Shown piece after piece: positions 46,918 through 57,070 of a stretch of 64,000 nucleotides of DNA; position 1 is the stretch's first letter; each line of letters starts with the position of its first letter. The position numbers were made by a program, and so were the translations under genes. Below the pieces are notes generated by a model. The model did no database searches. It was not told the DNA's origin and saw nothing but the letters and a program-made list of their open reading frames with translations. Origin of the DNA: Anaspis maculata (taxonomy: Eukaryota; Arthropoda; Insecta; Coleoptera; Scraptiidae); the NCBI GenBank assembly GCA_949128115.1, contig OX421962.1:35425745-35489744 (forward strand), in the 5' to 3' direction.

Positions 46918-47100
46918 ATTTATTTATTTATTTATTTAATTGTCTTATTTTACGAGGCGGCATTCAGCTATAAGCTGCTCTACCATGCAACCTCGGGGAC
47001 AGCACAAAATATCCATGGATGAAGTAGGATTCGAACCCACACAGGGCAGCGCGAATGGTTTGGCTTGCCATTGCCTGTACCACTCGGCTACCACCGCTCC
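46918..47100 (-). mobile_element. tRNA-derived SINE with (TAAA)n tail
   Basis: On the minus strand from 47100: GGAGCGGTGGTAGCCGAGTG holds an A box (TAGCCGAGTGG), and GGGTTCGAATCCTAC holds the B box (GGTTCGAATCC). After the tRNA-like head comes a body of about 80 bp (CATGGATATTTTGTGCTGTC...) and a tail of about five TAAA units at 46918-46939. Head, body and simple tail in this order are the hallmarks of a SINE. The head recalls a long-variable-arm tRNA (Leu/Ser type) by its length; this is tentative. The flanking duplication is not clear. Confidence 0.82.
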
Positions 47101-47109
47101 AATTACATA

Positions 47110-47141
47110 GATGATTCCATAGACAATCGTCTATGGAATCA
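47110..47141. repeat. Perfect 13-bp hairpin between SINE and hAT MITE
   Basis: TGATTCCATAGAC and GTCTATGGAATCA are exact inverse repeats around a 4-base loop (AATC). The right arm ends immediately before the hAT MITE and includes its left target-site bases. Confidence 0.75.
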
Positions 47142-47142
47142 A

Positions 47143-47351
47143 CAGTGGCGTAGTGTGATTGCGCGGGTCCGCATTTGAACAGTTTGCCGGCTTCAACCGC
47201 CTTCCCCAAAGTCCCGAATCCCCCCCCCCCCGCCCAAATCAATTTGGATTGGCTTGTTATTGATATAACTATGCTTGCAAAGTGTAGCCCTGAGGCTACG
47301 AGCCCATTTCTTTTGAACACATCGGTCACCGTTTCACATACTACGCCACTG
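47143..47351. mobile_element. hAT MITE, 209 bp
   Basis: Ends CAGTGGCGTAGTGTG and CATACTACGCCACTG are 15-bp inverted repeats with one mismatch. The flanks GGAATCAA (left) and GGAAGATA (right) look like a diverged 8-bp duplication (5 of 8 bases equal). Interior with a C12 run at about 47221 and no ORF of its own. CAGTGGCGTA is a common hAT terminus. Confidence 0.72.
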
Positions 47352-47919
47352 GGAAGATATTTTTTTACGAACCAAATGACCCCAGGACAGATAATCATAA
47401 GACCGCTGGTGTCCCAGGTGCATGTAAGTTGCCTACCTAAGAGTTTTTGAGTTTTAAACCCGGTTTTAAATTTACAAAATCAAGCAAATTATGCAAAATT
47501 GCGGAAAAACACTCAGTCTATTATTATGTTAATTGGATATCATTTGGAATAATAGAAAAACGTACAAGGATCCTATTGTGCCATTAGGGCTTAATGAACC
47601 ATAGAAGGGTTCAAAGGACCTATCTAGACACCCTATATCATATCTTCACAAACTGAAGATACCCATTTTTTCATCATTTCACTGCTACTTTTCAAGCATT
47701 TCCGGAACTGCAATGGACTCCAAAGGCGGGAATTCTAAGACACCTGTATAAAAAATACCCCCCTTTCCTCCCCATAAATATGGAATCATTATCGTCTGAA
47801 AGGTATCTTTAGACGCATTTCACAATAATCTGCATTAAACTAAAAATTGTACGGATCTATTATACAGGGTCATTTTTTGAAAAGGACCCACCCCAGATTT
47901 TTTGCTGCCAAATTTGATT

Positions 47920-48262
47920 TAAGGTAATCAAATTCACTTTCTGTCAAACATATTAATTTTATTCAAGTCACCCCTCAACCCTTCTCGAAATTTTCTTATT
48001 GTTGATTGAAAGAATGATTTATTCCTATTAACTCTCGATTCTTGGAAAACAGATTCTCCAGCAAAAGCAGGTCACGGCATCTAAGACACGCATCGACAAC
48101 TTTTTTTTTCCTTCGCCCTCACTCTACCCTACTTCAAAATTTCAAATAGTAATATGTACCTTGCGAAACATCAGACTGAAGGTAATAAAATTCTCTTTCT
48201 GTAAAAAATAGTACCAAGTTTTTTAACGACCCTCTAACCCTTTTCAAAAATCTCTCAATTGG
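47920..48262 (+). repeat. Diverged direct repeat, spacing about 250 bp
   Basis: AAGGTAATCAAATTCACTTT and its continuation (CTGTCAAACATATTAATTTT...CCCCTCAACCCTTCTCGAAA) recurs near 48180 as AAGGTAATAAAATTCTCTTT...CCCTCTAACCCTTTTCAAAA. TACAGGGTCATTTTTTGAAA at about 47862 may mark a transposon end. Confidence 0.5.
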
Positions 48263-50339
48263 GAGGCTTAGGGGTTGAAGATAAAAATTCGGCAATATGT
48301 ACTTGTTCCTAGTTGCTTACTTAGTTCAAGGTTCGACTGTATTCTGGTTGGAAACAAGGAATAGTAGGTACTGACAAAAATCAAGAACGGTTCTGAAATA
48401 CCAGTTGCCACTCGTATGGCATTTTAAGCGGCCTACATTACCGGTAACATATCCAGCTGTTATAAAGCCATATCGGTCAGAATAAATTGCACCTTGATAC
48501 TCCATAAAGTATAAGGCCGTATTATGCCAACATCCATTTCACATTATAAGAAGTTATTATGGACATCGTTTATTAGATCAAATTTCGACCCACGCAGCCT
48601 CTGCATCTCCGTGAAAGACGCCACGCCGAAGACGATGGCCTGGCGCACTCGCTTCACAAGGAAGTCAGTAATAAAATTATGCAATTACCTTGATGAAAAG
48701 GATAGTACGCGCGAGGATGCGAAAATTGGAGCCTGAACCAAGGCTGATGGATATGATGATGGTTGATTTTTCTTCTGGTCTATTTTACTGCCACTATACC
48801 GCAAGCGCAGTTTTCTGCTCTAGCTCTTTAAACGTAAAGTATGAACTTGTATAATGACATGTTACGTAAGTTGCGATGCAAATTCAGTTTTACAACGTGC
48901 CGTAAAATACCGCAATACAATCAATACGGTACCTATACCTATACAAAATTGTATGACTTCTGCTTTGGCAATGCCGCTCTGCGTATGGAAAAGCCGAACG
49001 CTGGTGATTATTGCGATCATTTTTACGATCTCGAAAGCTCCGCCAATTAGGCAGTGTTTTACATTGTATAGTTTTTTAATATCTGCTTGTTCTTGGGGAA
49101 ATCACACAGAGCGAATTGTTTTCTCTTCAATTTGCACCACCATAACTCGAGGAAAGCGTTCTGTGTCTCTTTTTTCGTATGCGTGTTCAATTCTTGTTTG
49201 GTTCTTTGTTTTTTTGTGACTACTTGGAAAATTAATCACGCCGCGCGTAGTGAATTCAAGATAGTGCATCGAAATTTAATCTCATAGCGCCAATTTGCAT
49301 GATGGGATTGTGAGCGGTAGAGGAACCCCCGCTGAGGGTAACGTGATCGTTTCGTCTTTCGTCTTCTGATGAGCCTTATCTGACATTGCGTTACGACATG
49401 GGAGCTTTTGGTACCAAAAGTCAATGTTGGTGCTAGTTCCGCAGTGTTAGCTCTCATCTAGTTCAACAATAGATCCCCGTGAATTTTTTTTTCAATTCTA
49501 ATGACATAGTCATAAAGCCTGAGGCCTTACCTCAAAATGGTTTTTGAAATTTCCAAATCAGAAGTCCAACAATGATTATATGATTTTTTTTTGTAAAAGT
49601 TGCATCTTAGACATCTTTGAAAAACAATAAATTGAGATTCTATTTTCAACACATATTCAAACTTAAATTTCAGAATGTGTTTCTGGGCCAACAAAGCATC
49701 TCATATGTAGTTTGAGATGTCTATATGCCGATCACGTTTTAAATTCAGTAGAAATTAAAATGCGGTTGGCCATGTTCCCTAGGGTGTAACGGACGCTGAC
49801 AGACCAAGTTACGTGAAAACGGGCTTTTTGTGGCGAAGTCCAGTGAGGTTAGGAAATTTTGACATGAAATGCCAATTCTGGCGTCTCCTTGCATCATATT
49901 CCGCTACAGTGTTGCCTTCGCTGTTATGACTGTTATCTTGTCAGAATGGCAGGTAAGTGACAGAGTGCCGAGCCGTTCTAGGTTTTAGACACTATGCCTT
50001 CCTTTCTGACCATACATTAGAACAGTTTTCTCAACCTAGTATATAATATGATGGTATATTATGATTCACTATTTTATTCAAAAAAAAACTGTTCACCAGT
50101 CGCCCATTTAAACTGGAGAAAGTCTACCAAAATCAAGACGTCTTGAGCGTTCATACAATCTTGCAACAGCGCTGTACTCGATTGACAATACAAATTCAAG
50201 GTCATCTGAGAAAATATTGATCCAACATTACAAATTTGAGCATCCCCAAATATCGCAGAATTGCCAACTTGGCGTGCAAAAATTACCGTTCTAGTGCTGA
50301 ATTTAAAAGCTGATCGGCATATACCTCAAAAATTCCGAT
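48263..50339. other. About 2 kb without recognised genes
   Basis: Short frames only (70 codons at 48524-48736; overlapping 69-121-codon frames at 48841-49287). None has a recognisable motif. AAGCCGAACGCTGG-like codon use near 48990 is not supported by homology. Confidence 0.3.
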
Positions 50340-50560
50340 ATTGATACGATGCAATAAGTGCGCCCTCTGATGAGAGATCTCAAGTTCATTGGACGCCTAA
50401 ACCATGCCTGCATACCAAATTTCAGCTCGATTGGATGTACCCCTTGAGAGTTATCATGACCGATTACACAGAGACAGACACACAGACAGGCAGACAAACA
50501 GACTTTGATTTGAAAATGGTCCAATTAGATGGATCTTGAAATGAAATTATTCTTCGAAAT
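50340..50560 (+). repeat. Retroposon-like fragment with (ACAGAC)n signature
   Basis: GCATACCAAATTTCAGCTCG, ATTGGATGTACCCCTTGAG, then ACAGAGACAGACACACAGAC and AGGCAGACAAACAGAC. The order target motif, short spacer, ACAGAC repeat is the same as at 41560-41660. Probably a 3' fragment of the same kind of retroposon. Confidence 0.45.
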
Positions 50561-50590
50561 CGGGGAACAAATGTTGTGAGCGTTCTCAAT

Positions 50591-52160
50591 ATTTTCCTTT
50601 CCATTCATAGGCCAGGCGGTATGTCGGTAAAATCACTACAATATGGAAAAAACTCCGACCAAAGCTTTTATGGTGTCAAACTCTTCGTAAGGTCAGTAGT
50701 TATCTACCACCGAGTTTCCGCCCAAAAAAGAGTTGTGCTGATTCCTCCACATCTGCGCGAAGGTAAAGGATGCCTCGAAAGTGCAAAAAGACCTGTTGAA
50801 CCTCCGTACTTTTTTGTTATATTTGCCTAAATGCAAACGTACAACTCTTACGCAAACATTGGAAGCATCTGTCATCATCTCTGTGCCAGTCTTACTGTTG
50901 AAAAAAAAGATTTCTTTGTGCGGATCAGATAAATCACATTTAATTGTTTTTCCGCACAAGAAAACGATGGAGCAACATGTATTCTGGATGTTCTCTGATA
51001 ACTTGTACTCACTGAGCCGATCTATAGCATTGAAATTTCAATAACAGCATTTTTGAAGATGTTGCCAGCAAAAAAGTGAATAATTTACACCCGCCTGTTC
51101 AGCAGCAATTTTTACAATTTTACCAAACACCGTTTGCGAAAATTTTATGAGAAATGAAAAGCTCAAACTCTTCTCTAACGATATCGTGTCTGCCTTAACC
51201 GCGGCACGCACTTGAAAGTCTGAAAAAACTGTTTTCTTTTCGAGAGGTCCTGTTTCACCCGTGTGCGGCCGTGCCTACTTGACATAGACCGGACTGATTA
51301 CACGAGCTTGGAAATGTACTCTTTTCCAGCTTTAAAACGCGACCATTGTTATTGCGACTTTGTACATTGATTCATGAAGAAATCATACATTATTTTATCA
51401 TTAATGGTCGTGTTTCAAAGCTGGAAGAGAGTACATTTCCAAGCTTGTGTAATCAGTCCGGTCTATGTCAAGTAGGCATGGCCGCACGCGGGTAAAATAG
51501 AACCGCTCGAAAGAAATCAGTTTCCTACACTTCCAAAAAGCGTGTCGCGGTTAAGCCAGGTATAATATCATTAGAAAACAGTTCCAGCTTGTCATTTCCT
51601 ATAAAATTTTCGAGAATGGTGTTTGGTAAAATTGAAAAAACTCCTGCTGAACAGGCGGGTAAAAATTATTCACTTCTCAGCGGGCAACATCTTCGAAAAT
51701 GCTGTTATTGAATTTTTTACGCCGTAAATGAGCTCAGTGATTACAAGTTATTAGGAAACATCCAAAATACATGTTGCTCCAGTGTTTTCTTGTGTGGAAA
51801 AACAATTAAATGTGATTTATCTGACCCGCACAAAGAAATCTTTTTTTTTTCAACAGTAAGACTGGCACAGAGATGATGACAAATGCTTCCAATGTTTGCG
51901 TTAGAGTTGTACGTTTGCATTGAGGCAAATAAAATGAAAAAGTACGGGGGTTTAACAGGTCTTTTTGCACCTTCAAGACATCTTTTACCTTTGGGCATAT
52001 GTGGAGGAATTAGCACAACTCGTTTTTGGGCGGAAACTCAGTGGTAGATACCTACTGACCTTACGAAGAGTTTGACACCATAAAAGTTTTGGTCGGAATT
52101 TTTTCTATCCAGAATGACCTACCGCCTGGCCTATCACGCGAACAGGAAAAGTTGAATGAA
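50591..52160. mobile_element. Foldback element, about 1.57 kb, the largest palindrome
   Basis: CATAGGCCAGGCGGTATGTC near 50608 pairs with GACCTACCGCCTGGCCTAT near 52118. Pairing then continues for nearly 780 bp per arm: TGACACCATAAAAGTTTTGG against CCAAAGCTTTTATGGTGTCA; GGATCAGATAAATCACATTT against AAATGTGATTTATCTGACCC; CCTGTTCAGCAGC against GCTGAACAGGCGG; GACATAGACCGGACTGATTA against TAATCAGTCCGGTCTATGTC. The loop is near 51350-51400. No TACAGGGTG motif. Opposing ORFs of 84-91 codons at the two ends (50576-50959, 51741-52016) are mirror copies of the same repeat. Confidence 0.88.
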
Positions 52161-52671
52161 GGTTCTGAGGGCGCAGCAGTTTTCAACAGTCCAAGCAACA
52201 AGTAAGCAAAATTACAGGTTCTTATCATCAAAAATGCGATTTTATTGCCAACCAAAATGACTAAAATGCGACTTTTACGAAAAAAAATCAGAGATAGGAC
52301 ATCAGACTTCATGATCATATGATCAGAATTTGAAAAAAAAAGTTCGCAAAAACGGGGATCTATTGATCTATCGGTTGAAACAATCCAACGCACAAAATTG
52401 AGGAACCACTTTTTTGGAGTTTCCCTCACCGAAGAACCGACCGACAAGCAGATTTCATTTAAATCTTATGGCCCGTCTCCAATGGTCGCAGAACGCAAGA
52501 ACGTAGGCTTGACGCAGGCTCGTCGCAAAATTCCAACGCAAGGTGTTTGAAATCCGTCTACAGTGGTCGCAGCCGTCGCAGCGGAAAATTTTATCCTGTC
52601 AAAGTTCTTGTCAGTGTGGTTTGTTCGCATTTTCTTTGCTGATCGTTGTTTACTGTACGGGCAGTGGCAAA

Positions 52672-54190
52672 ATGGATGAAAATGAAAATACACGCAACTT
52701 ATTACAAGCATCTGTGACGATTGGTCTGGAAATAAACGCCGACAAATCCGACGTCATGTGCTTCAGAAGAGGCGGTTATGCAGAGACGAAGACGCTGCGC
52801 TTCTATTACAAAGAGAAGCCTCTGGAGACCGTTCGTTCTTACACCTATCTGGGCGTCCCATTTGTATCCTCTGGCCTTTTTTCGGAGGCATCGGCCACTT
52901 TTGTGAGGAGGTCGGCGGCTTCCCTAGGATCTGTCATCCACAATGTGCAGGGCGAAGTTGAACTCCTTGCACTCCCGGGTCGAGCTGTACGAATCGATGG
53001 TGTTGAAGAGTGTTAACACACAACATGGCTATATGGGGCATTCGTTATCCAGACGTCGCGTCGAAGAAAGACTACAAGTGAACTTCTTAAAGAGATTATT
53101 CTCACTGCTGCTACACGGCCCCGACCATCTTGTTAGACTGGATAGTTTGGAGTCGTTAAACTTGAGAATCTCATCTCCGCTTTGGATCTCATTCCTGGCT
53201 TTCCTGACTAGAGAAGATTCTCTCCATGACGTCAGAGCGCTACCCAAGGATTTGCTTCGACAGATTGCTACACCTAGCTGAGCTCCCTGCCATAGAAGAC
53301 TGACCCAAAATACAACTGGGTTACACAAATTGAGTCCTAGTTCACTGCTATCAACTCCCTGGAAATCCTGCGGTCTCTCACCTTGCCTTCGCTCAGGCAC
53401 CATAAGAGGGATCTGCTTATAATATACAAAGAGATGCTATACCAACGAGATATCGTCGCCCTTTTTAGCTTTGGCTACTCGATGTTCTACAATACATTTG
53501 TGCTGTCTGGCCTCCCTGCTCAGCACCTCTCCTCAACATCAGGTTTCAGACTGTTAAAAGAGTAACTTAGCTACGTCTGTCTGGTCGAAGGCTCTTGAAG
53601 TTTACTGTCAATGGATGTTGCTACATGGTCAAAGCGGATGAAGTGTGCAGCGTTTGCAACCTGGATCGCTATCCTTGTCAACTGTCTGGGGCTGCGCGCT
53701 TTCGTCAGAAATGAGTGGTAGGAGACGCTTGCTACTGTACAGTGTTTTGATTTCAGTGTAAAGTATTGTATTTATATTGTGTAGAGTGTTATATTTATAT
53801 TGAAGTGCTTTTTTATGTACATCCCCGGTCTTGTTTTGAGGGAAGTCCTTTTAGAATCAATAAATTATTATTATTATCATTATTTTCACAAGCGTTTCGT
53901 TTAACGCTGGAATGGCTACTTCAAATACAGAATCAGCGACGACATCAGCATCGTAAATGGTGGGTTAGGCCAATTATTTGTAATCGCCGTGAAGAAGGTC
54001 GTTATCACAGCCTGCATGTTTAGGTATATGAATAAAGAGAACGACCATGAGGATGTTTCACGAATATACGCGAATCTGGCTGCAAAGGTTTGATCATTTA
54101 GTTCAGCTTGTGGCTCTTTTCCTTGCAAAGACAAGTGTTCGGAAACCTCTTCCCGTGGAACTCCGTGTGGCCCTGACTCTCGTGTGGGTA
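52672..54190 (+). pseudogene. Harbinger transposase N-terminal part, split by LINE insertion and frameshifted
   Basis: The reading frame starts MDENENTRNLLQ at 52672. After the LINE insertion (52710-53893) it resumes in the matching codon phase with FRLTLEWLLQIQNQ, then RKWWVRPI and RREEGRYHSL, a block typical of the start of Harbinger nucleases (usual form RrWWVrPinxxRxxeGxyhxL). A stop follows at 54021-54023. The next block is in another frame at 54047-54190: FHEYTRIWLQRFDHLVQLVA, then VRKPLPVELRVALTL, matching the family's F.Y.RM...F..LL..V....RK.....ERLAlTL region. A GGGTAATT donor-like site follows at about 54187. The DDE catalytic part is not found downstream, so the copy is non-functional. 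Confidence 0.85.
52710..53893 (+). mobile_element. 5'-truncated LINE inserted in the Harbinger transposase frame
   Basis: Encodes the post-RT part of a non-LTR retrotransposon ORF2. LEINADKSDVMCFRRGG and SYTYLGVPF match the usual INxxKTkvMvFxrgg...YLGv blocks. After a frameshift near 52945 come SRVELYESMVLKSV and EERLQVNFLKRLF. A CSVCNLD zinc-type motif is near 53648. The 3' end has AATCAATAAATTATTATTAT followed by TATCATTATT. The flanks ACAAGC (52704-52709) and ACAAGC (53888-53893) are a 6-bp target duplication. It differs from the CR1-like LINE at 21.6 kb; clade not assigned. Several stops and the missing 5' part show it arrived dead or decayed. Confidence 0.85.
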
Positions 54191-54451
54191 ATTTTATCAA
54201 AAGGTTTCTATAGTCAACAGAATACGCTATCCAAAAGAACAAAAATTTTTGAAATCGGTGAATTTTTTCCAAGACATCCCATTTGAAATGGGGCAAAATT
54301 TTCGGGGGAATCACTCCAATCATTGACATGATTGTGATGATTGAAAAATGGTAGAAATGAGTATCTTTGGTCCAGAGAGACCTGGTGATGTTCTCTTGAC
54401 CGTTTATTGGGATCACGTGTAGATATACAACGACAGTTTTTTTTATAATGC

Positions 54452-54864
54452 TTACTTTATTTCCTCTATACTCAGTTGCTTTTCTGGGATGGTCACTTCA
54501 ACCCTCCCCCCCTCCTTATGGGCTTCTGCAAACCTGAAAATATCACTATATTTCAGAGCCTCTATTTGATGCCGTTGTGGTATAGGGCAGGTTGGAAATC
54601 TTTCTTGGAATTTCCTTTGCAGATCCCTCTCAGCCAGCTGGTCTACATACTGAGTGAAGCCGCAGTTGTTGTCCATTTTCCCTTTTAGAACTTCAACACC
54701 AAATAATGACTGCACTGCTTTGCCCCTGAACAATGTTGGTTGGGGCACTTGAGACGTTGATGCCCAATCTGAGGAGGAGCGGCTACGGTTTTCGGGATCG
54801 AGGCATGAATAATTCTTATCGAAGTCTGCTACTTCACCGCTACCTTCACTTCGAAAAAAAGGTT
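54452..54864 (-). CDS. Unidentified ORF within the Harbinger element
   Basis: A minus-strand open frame ending at 54452. It can be read from a pyrimidine-rich, splice-acceptor-like site near 54860 through GSGEVADFDKNYSCLDPENR, then SSSDWASTSQVPQPTLFRGK, MDNNCGFTQYVDQLAERDLQ and IEEIK at the end. It is hydrophilic with helix-like charged runs, unlike random frames here, and converges on the plus-strand transposase. PIF/Harbinger elements carry a second gene (Myb/SANT-like DNA-binding protein), sometimes in opposite orientation. By position this could be its last exon, but I see no SANT or MADF motif. A captured host exon is the alternative. The true start is unknown. Confidence 0.45.
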
Positions 54865-54934
54865 ATTCATACCTATCTGTTTCAATAGTTGCAACACCAT
54901 CTAATGCTCCAAAATACAGGAAAATTCATATCTT

Positions 54935-55290
54935 CTTCCGGGTTCAGCTGATTGGCTAACGCTATGCAGCCGCAAGCACGTCGCAGGTCGCAGAAAGTTG
55001 GAGCTTGGTCAACTTCTGCGTTGCGTTCCTTGCGTTGTTGCGTCCATTACAAAACTCAATTCAGTGCGAATCGTGAACGTCTGACAATCAATTATGACGA
55101 CATTGAACCCTCATATTTTCCACAATTCCAAACCAATCATATTTTTACAAAAAGAAACGAGTTCGCAGACCTCTTTTATGTCAGAAATGATACCCCACAC
55201 ATCCCCTTCAACGACCAACCTTTGTTAATCCAGGAGCCCCCCATGACACAACTGACTGCTCTACCTTGTCTCCCAACAGGCTTATTAGTA
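54935..55290 (+). other. Harbinger subterminal-like block plus unassigned open frame
   Basis: 54955-55045 resembles the right subterminal region at 56925-57030 (CAAGCACGTCGCAGGTCGCA, AAGTTGG..CTTGGTCAACTT, TTGCGTTCCTTGCGTTG). The frame continues open to 55302 and reads YDDIEPSYFPQFQTNHIF, then KRNEFADLFYVRNDTPHIPF. That resembles a real protein in composition but nothing I can name. It ends as the foldback begins at 55291, so its original 3' end may be lost. Confidence 0.35.
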
Positions 55291-56525
55291 TATTGGAAAT
55301 AGAAAAAAATAGGTGCTTTGCTGGAATTAAATCAAACAAAAACGATTTTTTTACCAATGCAAGCTTACAGTCCCTTCTTCAACATATCAAAAGTCCTCAA
55401 CTCTGGGACTGCTACAAATCAGTATACAGGGTGAAAGTTTATTATTTTTCTCTACTTTCTTTTTTCCTTGGAAAACTGATGACCGAAAATAACGGTTTTA
55501 GGCTAGTTTGATAGGCCATAGTCTTCCAATAAACATATAAAAAATATAGCACCCAGCAACTGCTGCGTATCAACTTACAGGGTGAAAACTATTTTTCATC
55601 TTCAATTTTTTTTCTTGGTGGAACTGATCTAGATTGAAGCCGGTTCCAGTTCTTTTGCAAGCTCATAATGTCATATTGAACATATAAAAATGACACATCT
55701 CTACATCTGCTGCTTTTCAATTTACAGGGTGAAAAGTCATTTTCACGTTTCAATTTTTTTCTTGATGATTCCGGCTCACACAACAATTGCGACTGGTTTT
55801 CCTGAAAATTTGAGGTTTCTAGTCAAACATATCAAAATTATACATTTTTGCTACAGCTACGATTTTATTTACAAATTTAAATGATCGGTTGCGTTCCAAG
55901 ATTTTTTGAATTTTTGATGCAATTTACCCAAATATTCCCAAACATTTAAATTTATAAAAAAAAACTTAGTTGTAGCAGAAATGTATTATTTTGATATGTT
56001 TGACTAGAAACTTAAAGTTTACAGAAAAATCAGTCGCAATTGTTGTGTGAGCCAATTTCACCAAGAAAAAAATTAAAACGTGAAAATGACTTTTCACTCT
56101 GTAAATTGAAAAGCAGCAGTTGTAGAGATGTATCTCTTTCATATGTTCAGTATGACATTATAAGCTTGCAAAAGAACTTGAACCGGCTTCAATCTAGATC
56201 AGTTCCACCAAGAAAAAAAATTAAAGATGAAAAATAGTTTCCACCCTGTAACTCGATACACAGGAGTGGCTGGGTGGTATATTTTTTATATGTTCATTAA
56301 AAGACTATGGCCTATCAAACTAGCCTAAAACCGTTTTTTTCAGTCATCAGTTTTTCAAAAAAGAAAGAAAGTAAGGAAAAATAATAAACTTTCACCCTGT
56401 ATACTAATTTGTAGCTGTCCCAGAGTTGAGGACTTTTGATATGTTGAAGAAGGAACTGAAAGCTAGCCATGGTAAAAAAATCGTTTTTGTTTGAATTAAT
56501 TCCAGCAGATATTCTATTTCCAATA
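55291..56525. mobile_element. Foldback element built of tandem TACAGGGTGAAA units
   Basis: The ends TATTGGAAATAGAA and TTCTATTTCCAATA are inverse, with TA on both outer sides (55289-55290, 56526-56527). Each arm of about 590 bp holds three or four degenerate direct units of about 145 bp, of the form AACATATCAAAA...GCTGC...TTACAGGGTGAAAA...TTTTTTTCTTG. The TACAGGGTGAAA motif occurs at about 55433, 55577 and 55723 in the left arm, with inverse counterparts (TTTCACCCTGTA, TTTCCACCCTGTA, TTTTCACTCTGTA) in the right. Centre near 55900. It was inserted into the Harbinger element. Non-coding. Confidence 0.85.
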
Positions 56526-57070
56526 TACTATATCATTCTGACAGTGGCAGCATCGTGAACTGCAGGTTGTAGTTATTCATGCAGAAACGGCATCAAGCAT
56601 GATCCAATAGCAGCGTTTAGTCCTTGCTGCAAAAAATTGTCATGTCCCCCTTGTACCTACTTCCCAAGTCCTGGACCAGCAAGAGATGATCGAAAAGAGC
56701 AGCGGACCAAATAATTCATTCTGGTTTCAAGAGCAATTGTGCTGAAGTTCTTGTTTGTATCACAAAATACAGGATTGTTCGAGTTGAAGCAGCGAACCGC
56801 TGCGCTAGTACGATGACACTGGATGACACACGGGATGACACGGGATGAAAGCCGTCAACAAGATGCAGAAAACCATTGAGAAAAACAAAACCTCGTTGGC
56901 GCGGAAACAAATCGTTATCCGATTTATCATTGGCTGACGCAAGGTTGCAGCAAGCACACGCAGGAAAGTTGGTTGACTTCTGCGATGGTGTTTCTTGCGT
57001 GTTGCGTTCCCTCTGCGATTGCCTTACGTTCTGCGTTTAACGTTTAGCGACCATTGGAGACGGGCCATTA

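Larger units (their letters stand above)
52469..57067. mobile_element. PIF/Harbinger-type transposon, 4.6 kb, defective and nested
   Basis: Ends are exact 21-bp inverted repeats: TGGCCCGTCTCCAATGGTCG then C at 52469, and the complement ending ATTGGAGACGGGCCA at 57067. Both are flanked by TTA (52466-52468, 57068-57070), matching the 3-bp TWA target duplication of PIF/Harbinger. Subterminal variants recur: CCGTCTACAGTGGTCGCAG at about 52556, and CAAGCAC.CGCAGG...TTGGTTGACTTCTGCG near 56950 with a partner at 54970-55030. It contains part of a Harbinger transposase, an unidentified minus-strand ORF, an inserted LINE fragment and an inserted foldback. Confidence 0.88.

Noticed and set aside
53916..54416. 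A 166-codon minus-strand ORF.
   Set aside because: It is antisense to the Harbinger transposase blocks RKWWVRPI and FHEYTRIWLQRFDHLV, which are the recognisable coding signal.
55289..56527. Evenly spaced repeated TACAGGGTGAAA motifs, considered as a CRISPR-like array.
   Set aside because: Units are degenerate over their whole length, spacing is about 145 bp, the array is mirrored, and the genome is eukaryotic; this is a foldback transposon.
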